This document shows positions 17,926 to 25,600 of a stretch of 64,000 bases of DNA, one piece after another. The notes below the pieces were generated by a model. It was given only the letters and a program-made list of their open reading frames with translations. It searched no databases and had not been told where the DNA came from. The DNA comes from Pseudomonadota bacterium. Lineage in GTDB: Bacteria > Pseudomonadota > Alphaproteobacteria > Dongiales > Dongiaceae. The stretch covers positions 248,001 through 312,000 of the forward strand of contig JACPDN010000004.1 of the NCBI GenBank assembly GCA_016183985.1, in the 5' to 3' direction. Made by a program: the position numbers and the translations under genes. The first letter of the stretch is position 1. Each line of letters starts with the position of its first letter.

Positions 17926-18004
17926 CGTCATGCCCGGGCTTGACCCGGGCATCCACTCTCTCGACTGCACCAGTGGATCCCCGGGTCTTCGCCCGGGGAT
18001 GACG
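17926..18004. repeat. Intergenic palindromic repeat (two-hairpin REP-like element)
   Basis: Two opposed arms beginning CGTCATGCCCGGGC and ending GCCCGGGGATGACG flank a short spacer (17956-17971). Each arm folds by itself (CCCGGGC/GCCCGGG type) and the arms also pair with each other. The CGTCAT...ATGACG ends recur at 44183-44213 and 57634-57722, which marks a dispersed family. It lies between the ureohydrolase and the AlaX-like gene. Confidence 0.8.
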
Positions 18005-18021
18005 CATTTCGTGGGAGAGAG

Positions 18022-19026
18022 CTATCGCCGCCCCTTGTCGATATTGTCGGCGATGAGCGCCGCCATCTCGAACATGATCGCCATCGCGTTCATGGCGGTG
18101 ATGTTGTTGGGATTGTCCTTGGTCGGGATCATGCAGACGATATCGCCGCCGATGATGTCGAGCCCGCGCAGGCCGTGGAAGATCTTGACGATCTGCGAGG
18201 CGCGGAGGCCCTCATGCAATGGTTCCAGGTTGGAGACCGCCGGCGCATCGGCCGGATCCAGGCAGTCGAGATCGAAAGTGATATAGAGCGGCATGTCGCC
18301 GACGCGCTCGCGGATAATCTCGATCGTCTTCTCGATGCCGATCTCGAAAAACTCGTCGGCTGGGATGAGACGATACCCGAGTTTGCTGAAGTTGAGATCC
18401 TTGCGCGGGCGAATGGGATTGCCGCGCATGCCGATCTGCACGCTGCGCGCGGGATCGACATGCTGCTCCGTCACCGTATAGGCAGCCCAATGTGCCGCCG
18501 AGCGTTCGGCCCCCAGCCAGTGCGGGATATGTTCGTAATCGTCGCGATGGGCATCGAAATGCAGGAGGGCACATTTACGCCCCTTGCTCGTCTTGGCGTC
18601 CTTGCCGGCCAAGGCCTTCAGGATTGGTCCGGTGATCGAATGATCGCCACCGATCGAGACGGGGCGGGCGCCGGCAGCATCGATGCGCTTATAGAAAGCC
18701 TCGATATCCTTGACGCAGATGTCGTTGACCATGGCATGGGGCAGCGGCACGTCACCGATATCATTGATGCGCGCGACTTCCCAGGGAACGATGCCGTAAT
18801 GCTGATGGCCGCGGCGGTACCAGCCCGAGACGTTGCGGACGGCGCGTGGCGCGAGATGCTGGTCGCGCTCCGTCGAACCATTGCCGGACGAGTGCGGTAC
18901 GCCCACCAATGCGATATCGCAATTCTTCGGGTTCTCGTCGAACTTGCATTTGAAGAAGGTCTGGATGCCCCACCAATACCAGGGCTCCATCTCTGCCTTC
19001 TTACGCTGGAATTCCGCTTCGTCCAT
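18022..19026 (-). CDS. Agmatinase/arginase-family ureohydrolase
   Basis: This 334-residue manganese hydrolase of guanidino compounds has ligand motifs GGDHS (SIGGDHSITGP), DAHxD (FDAHRDDYE) and DxDxxDP (FDLDCLDPADAP). The N-terminus has a family-typical ALVGVPHSSGNGSTERDQHLAPRAVRN. The usual GTPEPGG after the last metal motif is absent (AVSNLEPLHEGL), so the substrate may not be agmatine; other guanidino acids or guanidine are alternatives. The ATG at 19026 has GGGGGAAA upstream. Confidence 0.85.
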   Translation of the reverse strand: MDEAEFQRKKAEMEPWYWWGIQTFFKCKFDENPKNCDIALVGVPHSSGNGSTERDQHLAPRAVRNVSGWYRRGHQHYGIVPWEVARINDIGDVPLPHAMVNDICVKDIEAFYKRIDAAGARPVSIGGDHSITGPILKALAGKDAKTSKGRKCALLHFDAHRDDYEHIPHWLGAERSAAHWAAYTVTEQHVDPARSVQIGMRGNPIRPRKDLNFSKLGYRLIPADEFFEIGIEKTIEIIRERVGDMPLYITFDLDCLDPADAPAVSNLEPLHEGLRASQIVKIFHGLRGLDIIGGDIVCMIPTKDNPNNITAMNAMAIMFEMAALIADNIDKGRR

Positions 19027-19080
19027 TTTTGTTTCCCCCACACGAACTGACGTTCACCGGGAGGAAACCTAACGGGCGAA

Positions 19081-19106
19081 AGGCCGCCTGACAATAAAGG
19101 CGGCCT
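19081..19106. repeat. Inverted repeat between divergent genes
   Basis: A perfect 8-base inverted repeat AGGCCGCC / GGCGGCCT with a 10-base loop lies in the intergenic region of the divergent ureohydrolase and periplasmic-binding-protein genes. It could be an operator or a transcript hairpin; no T-run follows. Confidence 0.4.
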
Positions 19107-19194
19107 GACAATGCCGAGTCACTTCTGGCTATTGTGTGGCCACGTGACGCGTTAGACTCCGCGCCCGATTGCCTTTTCAGTGAATTCGCGGCCA

Positions 19195-19992
19195 ATGCGA
19201 TTGTACCGAGTGAAACGCTTCTCAAGTTCGACCGCTGCGATCTCCCGTCGCCTCGCTGCTGCCTTCGTGGCGCTGTTTAGCGTCTGCGGTTCGGCCCATG
19301 CCGACAACGTGATCCGCTTTGCAACACTGGAGTGGCCGCCTTATGTCTCGTCGCACTTGCCGGGTCTCGGCATGACGGCGAAGATCCTCAGCGACATCGC
19401 CCAGGACCGCGGCAGCGATGCGCGCTTTGCTTTCCTGCCCTGGGTGCGTGCCATGCGCTACGCGCAGGAGGATCCGGACTATGCCGGCTATTTTCCGGCC
19501 TATTGGACCGAGGAACGGGCGCGGACCTGCAGTTTCAGCGATCCGATCGGGGTGAGCGAGGTGGGCTTCGTCCAGCGCAAGGATGCGCCGGTCACGTGGA
19601 ACAAGCTTGAGGATCTGGCGGGCATGCGGATCGGGATCGTCAACGGCTATGCCAATGGCGCCGAATTCGACGCCTTGGTGACCAAAGGGGTGCTGACGAC
19701 CGAAGGTGCCGCGGAGGATCTCGACAATCTTCGCAAGGTCGCCATCGGGCATCTGGCCCTGGCGGTGATCGACCATGCGGTCATGGACTATTACGCCGCA
19801 ACCGATTCAGTGGTGTCGTCGCGGCGGGGCGAGATCGAATTCAACACGAAGCCGCTGATCGAAATGACCGTCCATGTCTGCTTCAAGAAGAACGCGGAAG
19901 GGGCGGCCTTCAAGCAGATGTTCGACGAGGGACTGAAACGGGTCGATCTCCGGGAGATGCAGCGCAGCTATCTGGCGCGCCTGGTGCGCTGA
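19195..19992 (+). CDS. Periplasmic amino-acid-type substrate-binding protein (SBP family 3)
   Basis: About 265 residues, with a basic N-terminus and signal peptide ending VCGSAHA before DNVIRFATLEWPPYVS. The body has the family-3 bilobed pattern: GMTAKILSDIAQDRG, FLPWVRAMRYAQEDPDYAGYFPAYWTEERA, IGIVNGYANGAEFD and VHVCFKKNAEGAAFKQMFDEGLKR. No transporter gene is adjacent, so it may be an orphan receptor-type binding protein. The start is uncertain: GTG 19180, ATG 19195 and GTG 19210 are all possible, and none has a strong ribosome site. Confidence 0.75.
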   Translation: MRLYRVKRFSSSTAAISRRLAAAFVALFSVCGSAHADNVIRFATLEWPPYVSSHLPGLGMTAKILSDIAQDRGSDARFAFLPWVRAMRYAQEDPDYAGYFPAYWTEERARTCSFSDPIGVSEVGFVQRKDAPVTWNKLEDLAGMRIGIVNGYANGAEFDALVTKGVLTTEGAAEDLDNLRKVAIGHLALAVIDHAVMDYYAATDSVVSSRRGEIEFNTKPLIEMTVHVCFKKNAEGAAFKQMFDEGLKRVDLREMQRSYLARLVR

Positions 19993-21321
19993 TCAGCCGA
20001 CGAGGTCGCCCCACAGATCGTAGTCCTCGGCGCGCTCGATCTTCACCTTCACCATGTCGCCGGCCTTGAGGCGCTTCTTGCCGAGATTGCCGACAAAGAC
20101 CTGGCCGTCGATTTCCGGCGCGTCGGCGCTGGAGCGACCGATCGCCTGCACCTTGTCTGCCTCGTCGATCAACACGTCGAGCGTCTTGCCGACTTTCTTC
20201 TGCATCCGCTCTTCGCTGATCTGGCGCTGGGTTTCCATGAAGCGGTCCCAGCGGTCGTGCTTCTCGTCCTCATCGACCTGCTCGAGGCCCAGATCATTGG
20301 CCTTGGCACCGTCGACCGGTTCGTATTTGAAGCAACCGACGCGGTCGAGCTGCGCTTCCTCGAGCCAGTCCAGCATGTAATTGAAATCGTCCTCGGTCTC
20401 GCCGGGGAAGCCGACGATGAAGGTCGAGCGGATGGTGAGATCGGGGCAGATCTCGCGCCATTTCTTGATGCGCTCCAGCACCTTTTCCTGGTTACCCGGG
20501 CGCTTCATGGCTTTCAAGACCTTGGGGCTCGCATGCTGGAACGGAATATCGAGATAAGGGAGGACCAGGCCCTCGGCCATCAGCGGGATGACATCGTCGA
20601 CATGCGGATAGGGATAGACGTAATGGAGGCGTGTCCAGGCGCCGAGCGACCCCAACTCGCGGGCGAGGTCCAGGAACTTCGCCTTCACCATGCGTCCCTG
20701 GTACTTGCTCTCGGCGTATTTGATGTCGACGCCATAGGCCGAGGTATCCTGGCTGATGACCAGCAATTCCTTGACCCCGGATTTCACCAGGTTTTCGGCC
20801 TCGATCAGGACTTCGCGTGCCGGGCGCGAGGCAAGATCGCCGCGCAAGGACGGGATGATGCAGAAGGTGCAGCGATTGTTGCAGCCTTCCGAAATCTTCA
20901 AGTAAGCGTAATGACGCGGCGTGAGCTTGAGGCCGGCCGGCGGCACCAGATCCATGAAGGGGTCGTGCTTGGGCGGCACCACGTCATGGACGGCATTCAC
21001 CACCGTCTCATATTGCTGCGGGCCGGTAATGGCGAGAACGTTGGGATAATCGCCGCGAATGAGTTCGGGCGTCGCACCGAGGCAGCCGGTCACGATCACC
21101 TTGCCATTCTCATTGAGCGCTTCGCCGATCGCTTCCAGGCTTTCCGTGCGGGCGGAATCCAGGAATCCGCAGGTATTGACGATGACGACGTCCGCCCCGC
21201 TATAGGAATCCGAGATGTCGTATCCTTCCGCCCGAAGCTGGGTGAGGATACGTTCTGAATCGACAAGCGCCTTGGGGCAGCCCAGGCTGACGATGCCGAC
21301 GCGCGGCTGGCTTTTGCTCAT
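19993..21321 (-). CDS. rimO: Ribosomal protein S12 methylthiotransferase RimO
   Basis: This 442-residue radical-SAM enzyme methylthiolates Asp89 of ribosomal protein S12. The N-terminal UPF0004 domain provides Cys15, Cys51 and Cys80 for the auxiliary cluster. The radical-SAM motif is CNNRCTFC (Cys147, Cys151, Cys154), and a C-terminal TRAM domain (about 375-440) follows. [14 protein letters not shown] and YPYPHVDD are typical of RimO rather than MiaB. A longer in-frame extension to 21438 is rejected because [17 protein letters not shown] is the family start. It converges with the binding-protein gene, end to end. Confidence 0.95.
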   Translation of the reverse strand: MSKSQPRVGIVSLGCPKALVDSERILTQLRAEGYDISDSYSGADVVIVNTCGFLDSARTESLEAIGEALNENGKVIVTGCLGATPELIRGDYPNVLAITGPQQYETVVNAVHDVVPPKHDPFMDLVPPAGLKLTPRHYAYLKISEGCNNRCTFCIIPSLRGDLASRPAREVLIEAENLVKSGVKELLVISQDTSAYGVDIKYAESKYQGRMVKAKFLDLARELGSLGAWTRLHYVYPYPHVDDVIPLMAEGLVLPYLDIPFQHASPKVLKAMKRPGNQEKVLERIKKWREICPDLTIRSTFIVGFPGETEDDFNYMLDWLEEAQLDRVGCFKYEPVDGAKANDLGLEQVDEDEKHDRWDRFMETQRQISEERMQKKVGKTLDVLIDEADKVQAIGRSSADAPEIDGQVFVGNLGKKRLKAGDMVKVKIERAEDYDLWGDLVG

Positions 21322-21605
21322 GATCTTCGAGAGTCCAAAAAGTCGGGGGCAGCGCCCGTCGGATAAGGTCCGGTACGGGGCGCCAGGCTCCCTCGGAGCC
21401 GGCCCATTTCCGCCGTGACCTAGCCCGATTTTTGCCAACCGGCAAGATGCCTTCTAATACATTGTAAATACTAATATATTATTGGCTCACGTCGATGTGA
21501 CGGCGCTGTCCCGGCACCAATCCCGCTCCCTGTCGTTTTCCTTCCCGTAAGTCGGGGAATATCCCCGGCCGGGCTCAATTGGCGAAACGAGACAGGAGAA
21601 TAGCC

Positions 21606-21869
21606 ATGTTCCCGATCCCGATCCGACGGAATCCGGACCGTGCAGCGGTGCGGCACGGCGGGCGGATGTTCATTGCAGCCGGCTTGCTGGCGCTCAGCCT
21701 TGGCGCTTGTTCCAATATGTCGTCGACCCAGCAACGCACGTTGTCGGGTGGCGCCATTGGTGCGGCGGGCGGTGCGGCCATCGGCGCACTTTCTGGCGGT
21801 TCGGCTGGTTTGGGTGCCTTGATCGGCGGCGCAGCCGGCGCCGGGACTGGATATTTGCTTTCTCAGTAA
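21606..21869 (+). CDS. Small glycine-zipper lipoprotein
   Basis: An 87-residue exported protein. A lipobox-like LSLGAC follows a hydrophobic stretch (MFIAAGLLALSLGAC), then a glycine-zipper of repeated GGAIGAAGGAAIGALSGGSAG type, and it ends GTGYLLSQ. Such proteins sit in the outer membrane or periplasm and have no assigned reaction. The ATG at 21606 has GACAGGAGA upstream; an internal ATG at 21666 would leave a shorter signal peptide. Confidence 0.75.
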   Translation: MFPIPIRRNPDRAAVRHGGRMFIAAGLLALSLGACSNMSSTQQRTLSGGAIGAAGGAAIGALSGGSAGLGALIGGAAGAGTGYLLSQ

Positions 21870-21890
21870 CGTGACGCGTTAAACACTTCG

Positions 21891-21923
21891 GATGCGACCG
21901 CACCGATCGTGTGCGGTCGCATC
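21891..21923 (+). terminator. Strong hairpin downstream of the glycine-zipper gene
   Basis: A perfect 13-base inverted repeat GATGCGACCGCAC / GTGCGGTCGCATC with a 7-base loop lies 21 bases after the stop. Only short T stretches follow (GATTTAGCTT). It is probably a transcript terminator. Confidence 0.65.
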
Positions 21924-22114
21924 GCGATTTAGCTTAAGAAATTGTCTTAAAATGCAAATTCGGGATCACAGCCTTGTCACTTCCGGTCACCGGCTTGTCG
22001 GCGGTCATGCGCCATCCCATCCCGTAGCTTGGGGGTACAACATTTCCAAAAATGTCGGATCCACTGCTGGCTGGCGGCTCTGAAGTCGGCCCAAGTGATT
22101 GGAGGAAATTGGCC

Positions 22115-22303
22115 ATGATCGAAACGATTGTTGGAATGGCATTGGTGACCTGGGTGGTCGCGCTGGGCCTCACGCCTGGTTGGCTCGGCCCGGTGCTTGG
22201 CCGTTCGCGCCTGCTGGAGCGCTCGCGCCTGCTGCTGCGTTCGCGCCTCAATCAGCGCTCGCGCGTTTCGTTTCCGCGATCGCGTCTGTCGGTCATTGCC
22301 TAA
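22115..22303 (+). CDS. Small membrane protein with Arg-Ser-Arg repeat tail
   Basis: A 62-residue ORF with a near-perfect ribosome site (GGAGGAAATT, 8 bases from the ATG). One hydrophobic segment (about residues 3-30, MIETIVGMALVTWVVALGL) is followed by a strongly basic tail in which RSRL recurs (LGRSRLLERSRLL, LRSRLNQRSRV, PRSRLSVIA). The DNA encoding the tail is made of short direct repeats of the CGCTCGCGCCTG type (22201-22270). I recognise no family. The ribosome site and downstream terminator support a real gene. Confidence 0.55.
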   Translation: MIETIVGMALVTWVVALGLTPGWLGPVLGRSRLLERSRLLLRSRLNQRSRVSFPRSRLSVIA

Positions 22304-22447
22304 CGGTTTCTTTGGCCCCTCGAAGACCGCGAGCCCCTCGCTTTGCCGGCCCCAACTGGTTGAACGTTGCCAACTGGTCGGTCGATTTTGGTGACCCCAG
22401 CCGGACCTACCCCCCGAAAGGGAACCCCCGCCGAGATCGGCCCACGC

Positions 22448-22485
22448 GCCCAACCGCTTCCTCTTGCGGTTGGGCGATCTTTTTT
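22448..22485 (+). terminator. Rho-independent terminator
   Basis: A perfect 10-base stem GCCCAACCGC / GCGGTTGGGC with an 8-base loop is followed by GATCTTTTTT. It ends the transcript of the small RSR-repeat protein and insulates the following operon. The rest of 22304-22619 shows nothing I can call. Confidence 0.9.
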
Positions 22486-22619
22486 GCGCCTTCCGTGATG
22501 GCTCGGAATCCCCGGGTTTTGTTGCACTGCATCGTTTTCAGGTAGAAAGGGAGCACCGGGCTTGGTTAAGCTAAGCGCCATTCGCCGAACACGCCTTTCT
22601 CTCCTGGATTTCCCTCATC

Positions 22620-23957
22620 ATGACCGATCGTTCCATCCGCTTTTACGACCTTGCCCAAATGGACAAGGCGGCCCGCGCCCGTCTGCTGGTGCGCTCGGAA
22701 GAGAATCTCGATGCCTTCATCGAGGCGGTGAAGCCGATCGTGGGGGCGGTGGAAGAAGAAGGCGACGCGGCACTCATCCGCTGTGCACAGCGTTTTGATA
22801 ATGCGCCGGCCGATTTCAAGGCGATCAGCACGCCGGCGGAAGATTTTGCCTGGGCACGCAAAGCCGTCTCAAAGGAAGTGATCGAGGCGCTGGAATTTGC
22901 CGCCGACAACATCCGCCGCTATCACCAGGCGCAGATGCCCGAGGATATGTGGCTCAAGGAAATGCACCCCGGCGTTTTTGCCGGTGAGCGCTGGTCGCCC
23001 TTGGACTCGGTCGCCTGCTACGTGCCGCGCGGCAAGGGGTCTTTTCCGTCGGTGGCCCTCATGACGGCGATCCCTGCCGTTGTCGCCGGCGCCAAGCGCG
23101 TCGTGATGCTGACGCCGCCGGGTGCCGATGGCCGCGCCGATGCAGCGACTCTCATCGCGGCGGAGCTCGCCGGGGTCACGGAAGTCTATCGGGTGGGAGG
23201 TGCGCAGGCAGTGGCGGCCGCGGCCTTTGGAACGCAAAGCGTGCCGCGCTGCCTGAAGATCGTGGGGCCTGGCAGCCCCTATCTCATCGCTGCCAAGAAG
23301 CTGCTCGCCGACCGCATCGATCCCGGCATGCTGGCAGGGCCGTCCGAGGCGCTGATCTTGGCCGACGAGACGGCGGACGGACGGCTTGCCGCGCTCGATC
23401 TGCTGGTCGAGGTTGAGCATGGCCCTGATTCGTCAGGCTTTCTAGTGACGCCGTCGCGCGCGGTCGCCGAAGCGGCGCTGAAAGCCATCCCCGGTTTCTT
23501 CGGTCAAATGAGTGAAACACGGATCGATTACACCATGACGGTGTTGAGCTCCGATCGCGGCGGCATTGTGCTGACGCCGGATATCCAGAGTGCCTATGAC
23601 TTCGTCAACGATTACGCGCCCGAGCATCTGATGATTCACGCCAAGGAGCCTTACGCGCATCTGGGGCAGATCCGGAATGCCGGCGAGATCCTGCTCGGCG
23701 AAAACAGTTCCAACACGCTGGCGAACTTTGTCATCGGCCCCAACAACGTGCTGCCGACCAGCGGCTGGGCGAAGACCATGTCGCCGCTTTCGGTGTTCGA
23801 CTACATGAAGCGCGCGACGGTGGCGCAGGTGACGCCCGCCGGCTATGCGGGCCTTGCGAAGGCGGCCGAAGTCATTGCGCGCTATGAAGGTTTCGACGCC
23901 CATGCCAACGCCGTGTCGGAGACGCGGGCGAAGATCATGGCTGACAGAAAGGGATAA
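22620..23957 (+). CDS. Histidinol-dehydrogenase-family NAD-dependent dehydrogenase with altered active site
   Basis: This 445-residue protein follows HisD along its whole length (YVPRGKGSFPSVALMTAIPAVVAGAKRVVM, RVGGAQAVAAAAFGT, GPGSPYLIAAKKL, AGPSEALILAD). The catalytic pair in APEHL (Glu335/His336) and the C-terminal His (FDAHANAV) are kept. By my alignment to E. coli HisD, zinc ligand Gln259 is Glu264, zinc ligand Asp360 is Asn369, and substrate-contacting His367 is Asn376 (GPNNVLPT). These changes and the absence of other his genes suggest a paralogue acting on another alcohol. It leads an operon with phosphoglucomutase and pgi. Confidence 0.8.
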   Translation: MTDRSIRFYDLAQMDKAARARLLVRSEENLDAFIEAVKPIVGAVEEEGDAALIRCAQRFDNAPADFKAISTPAEDFAWARKAVSKEVIEALEFAADNIRRYHQAQMPEDMWLKEMHPGVFAGERWSPLDSVACYVPRGKGSFPSVALMTAIPAVVAGAKRVVMLTPPGADGRADAATLIAAELAGVTEVYRVGGAQAVAAAAFGTQSVPRCLKIVGPGSPYLIAAKKLLADRIDPGMLAGPSEALILADETADGRLAALDLLVEVEHGPDSSGFLVTPSRAVAEAALKAIPGFFGQMSETRIDYTMTVLSSDRGGIVLTPDIQSAYDFVNDYAPEHLMIHAKEPYAHLGQIRNAGEILLGENSSNTLANFVIGPNNVLPTSGWAKTMSPLSVFDYMKRATVAQVTPAGYAGLAKAAEVIARYEGFDAHANAVSETRAKIMADRKG

Positions 23958-23962
23958 GTTTG

Positions 23963-25600
23963 ATGGCGGCTGACGTCCTGCAGGTTTCCCGTATCGATTG
24001 CCCGCCATTCATGGACCAGCGGCCCGGCACCTCGGGCCTGCGCAAGAAGGTGAAGCGCTTTGCCGAGCCGCATTACCTCGCCATGTTCGTCCAGGCGATC
24101 TTCGAGGGCGTCGGCGATCTCAAAGGCAGCACCATCGCGCTCGGCGGCGACGGGCGCTATTTCAACCGCGAGGCCAGCGCCATCATCCTGCGCATGGCGG
24201 CGGCACACGGCATCGCCAAGGTCGTGGTGGGGAAGGGCGGCATCCTGTCGACGCCGGCCGTCAGCAACATCATCCGTACACGCCGCTTGAAGGGCGGTAT
24301 CGTGCTGTCGGCCAGTCACAACCCCGGCGGGCCGGAGGGTGATTTCGGCATCAAATACAATGTGGCCAATGGCGGACCGGCGCCCGAAGCGGTGACCGAG
24401 GCGATCTTTACCGTGTCGCAGCGCCTTGCCGGCTACGACATTCTCGATGCGAAAGCCGGCAGCATCGATCTCGATAAGAGCGGCACGCAGCGCTTAGGCG
24501 CCCTCATCGTCGAGGTAATCGACCCGGTCGCCGATTACGCGGCATTGATGGAAAAGCTGTTCGACTTCGCGCGCATGCGTTCCTGGCTGAAGAGGAACCG
24601 CATTCTCTTCGACGCGATGCATGCCGTGACGGGCCCCTATGCAGAAGAGATCTTAGTTAGGCGCTTGGGGGCACCAGCGTCGTCGATCATCAACTTTGTG
24701 CCGAAGCCCGATTTCGGCAACCACCATCCCGACCCCAACCCGGCCCATGCCGAGGAATTGATGGCGCGGCTCTGGGCGGCCGATGCGCCGGCCTTGGGCG
24801 CTGCTTCGGATGGTGATGGCGACCGCAACATGATCTTGGGCCCGAAGCTTGCCGTGACACCCAGCGACAGCCTCGCCGTGCTCGCCGCCAATGCCAAGCT
24901 CATTCCCGGCTATGCCAAAGGGATCAGCGGCGTTGCGCGCTCGATGCCGACCAGCCGGGCGGCAGACGTCGTCGCCAAGGAGCTCGGCCTCGAAAGCTTC
25001 GAAACGCCGACGGGATGGAAATTCTTCGGCAATCTGCTGGATGCCGGCCGCGTGACGCTTTGCGGCGAGGAAAGCTATGGCACTGGCTCCGACCATGTGC
25101 GCGAGAAGGACGGGCTCTGGGCCGTGCTCTTCTGGCTCGATCTGCTGGCGGCGACCGGCGAGACCGTGCCGGCGATCATGGACGCGCATTGGCGCCGTTT
25201 CGGCCGGCACTATTACTCGCGTCATGATTACGAAGCGATCGAGACGGCCAGGGCCAATGACATCATGAACGGCCTGCGCCAGCGCCTTGGCGATCTTAAA
25301 GGTCGCAATGGGATCGAGCTTGCCGACGATTTCCGCTATCAGGATCCGATCGACAATTCTGTCAGCGAGAAGCAGGGTGTGCGCCTGGTCTTTGGGAATG
25401 GCGGCCGCCTGGTACTGCGCCTCTCCGGCACCGGCACGGAAGGCGCAACCTTGCGCCTCTATATCGAACGTTTCGAGCCGCGGACCGGCAGCCTGCAGCA
25501 GGATGCACAGGTAGCGCTAGCCGATCTCATCGCTCAGGCCGAGGACATCATCGGCATCAAGCGCCTCTCGGGCCGAGCCCAACCGGATGTGGTGACATGA
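23963..25600 (+). CDS. pgm: Alpha-D-glucose phosphate-specific phosphoglucomutase
   Basis: This 545-residue enzyme interconverts glucose 1- and 6-phosphate. Motifs in order: phosphoserine loop LSASHNPGG, metal loop SDGDGDRN, sugar-specificity loop GEESYGTGSDH and phosphate-binding RLSGTGTEG. Length and GEESYGTGSDH match the glucose-specific PGM family rather than phosphomannomutases. It starts 5 bases after the preceding stop behind AAAGGG. Its stop overlaps the pgi start in ATGA. Confidence 0.93.
   Translation: MAADVLQVSRIDCPPFMDQRPGTSGLRKKVKRFAEPHYLAMFVQAIFEGVGDLKGSTIALGGDGRYFNREASAIILRMAAAHGIAKVVVGKGGILSTPAVSNIIRTRRLKGGIVLSASHNPGGPEGDFGIKYNVANGGPAPEAVTEAIFTVSQRLAGYDILDAKAGSIDLDKSGTQRLGALIVEVIDPVADYAALMEKLFDFARMRSWLKRNRILFDAMHAVTGPYAEEILVRRLGAPASSIINFVPKPDFGNHHPDPNPAHAEELMARLWAADAPALGAASDGDGDRNMILGPKLAVTPSDSLAVLAANAKLIPGYAKGISGVARSMPTSRAADVVAKELGLESFETPTGWKFFGNLLDAGRVTLCGEESYGTGSDHVREKDGLWAVLFWLDLLAATGETVPAIMDAHWRRFGRHYYSRHDYEAIETARANDIMNGLRQRLGDLKGRNGIELADDFRYQDPIDNSVSEKQGVRLVFGNGGRLVLRLSGTGTEGATLRLYIERFEPRTGSLQQDAQVALADLIAQAEDIIGIKRLSGRAQPDVVT

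Noticed and set aside
21871-21881. GTGACGCGTTA occurring at 19144 and again at 21871
   Set aside because: Short match in a GC-rich genome with no shared position relative to genes; treated as coincidence.
22620-23957. Plain annotation as histidinol dehydrogenase HisD
   Set aside because: Three active-site positions differ from true HisD and no other histidine-biosynthesis gene is near, so only the family is assigned.
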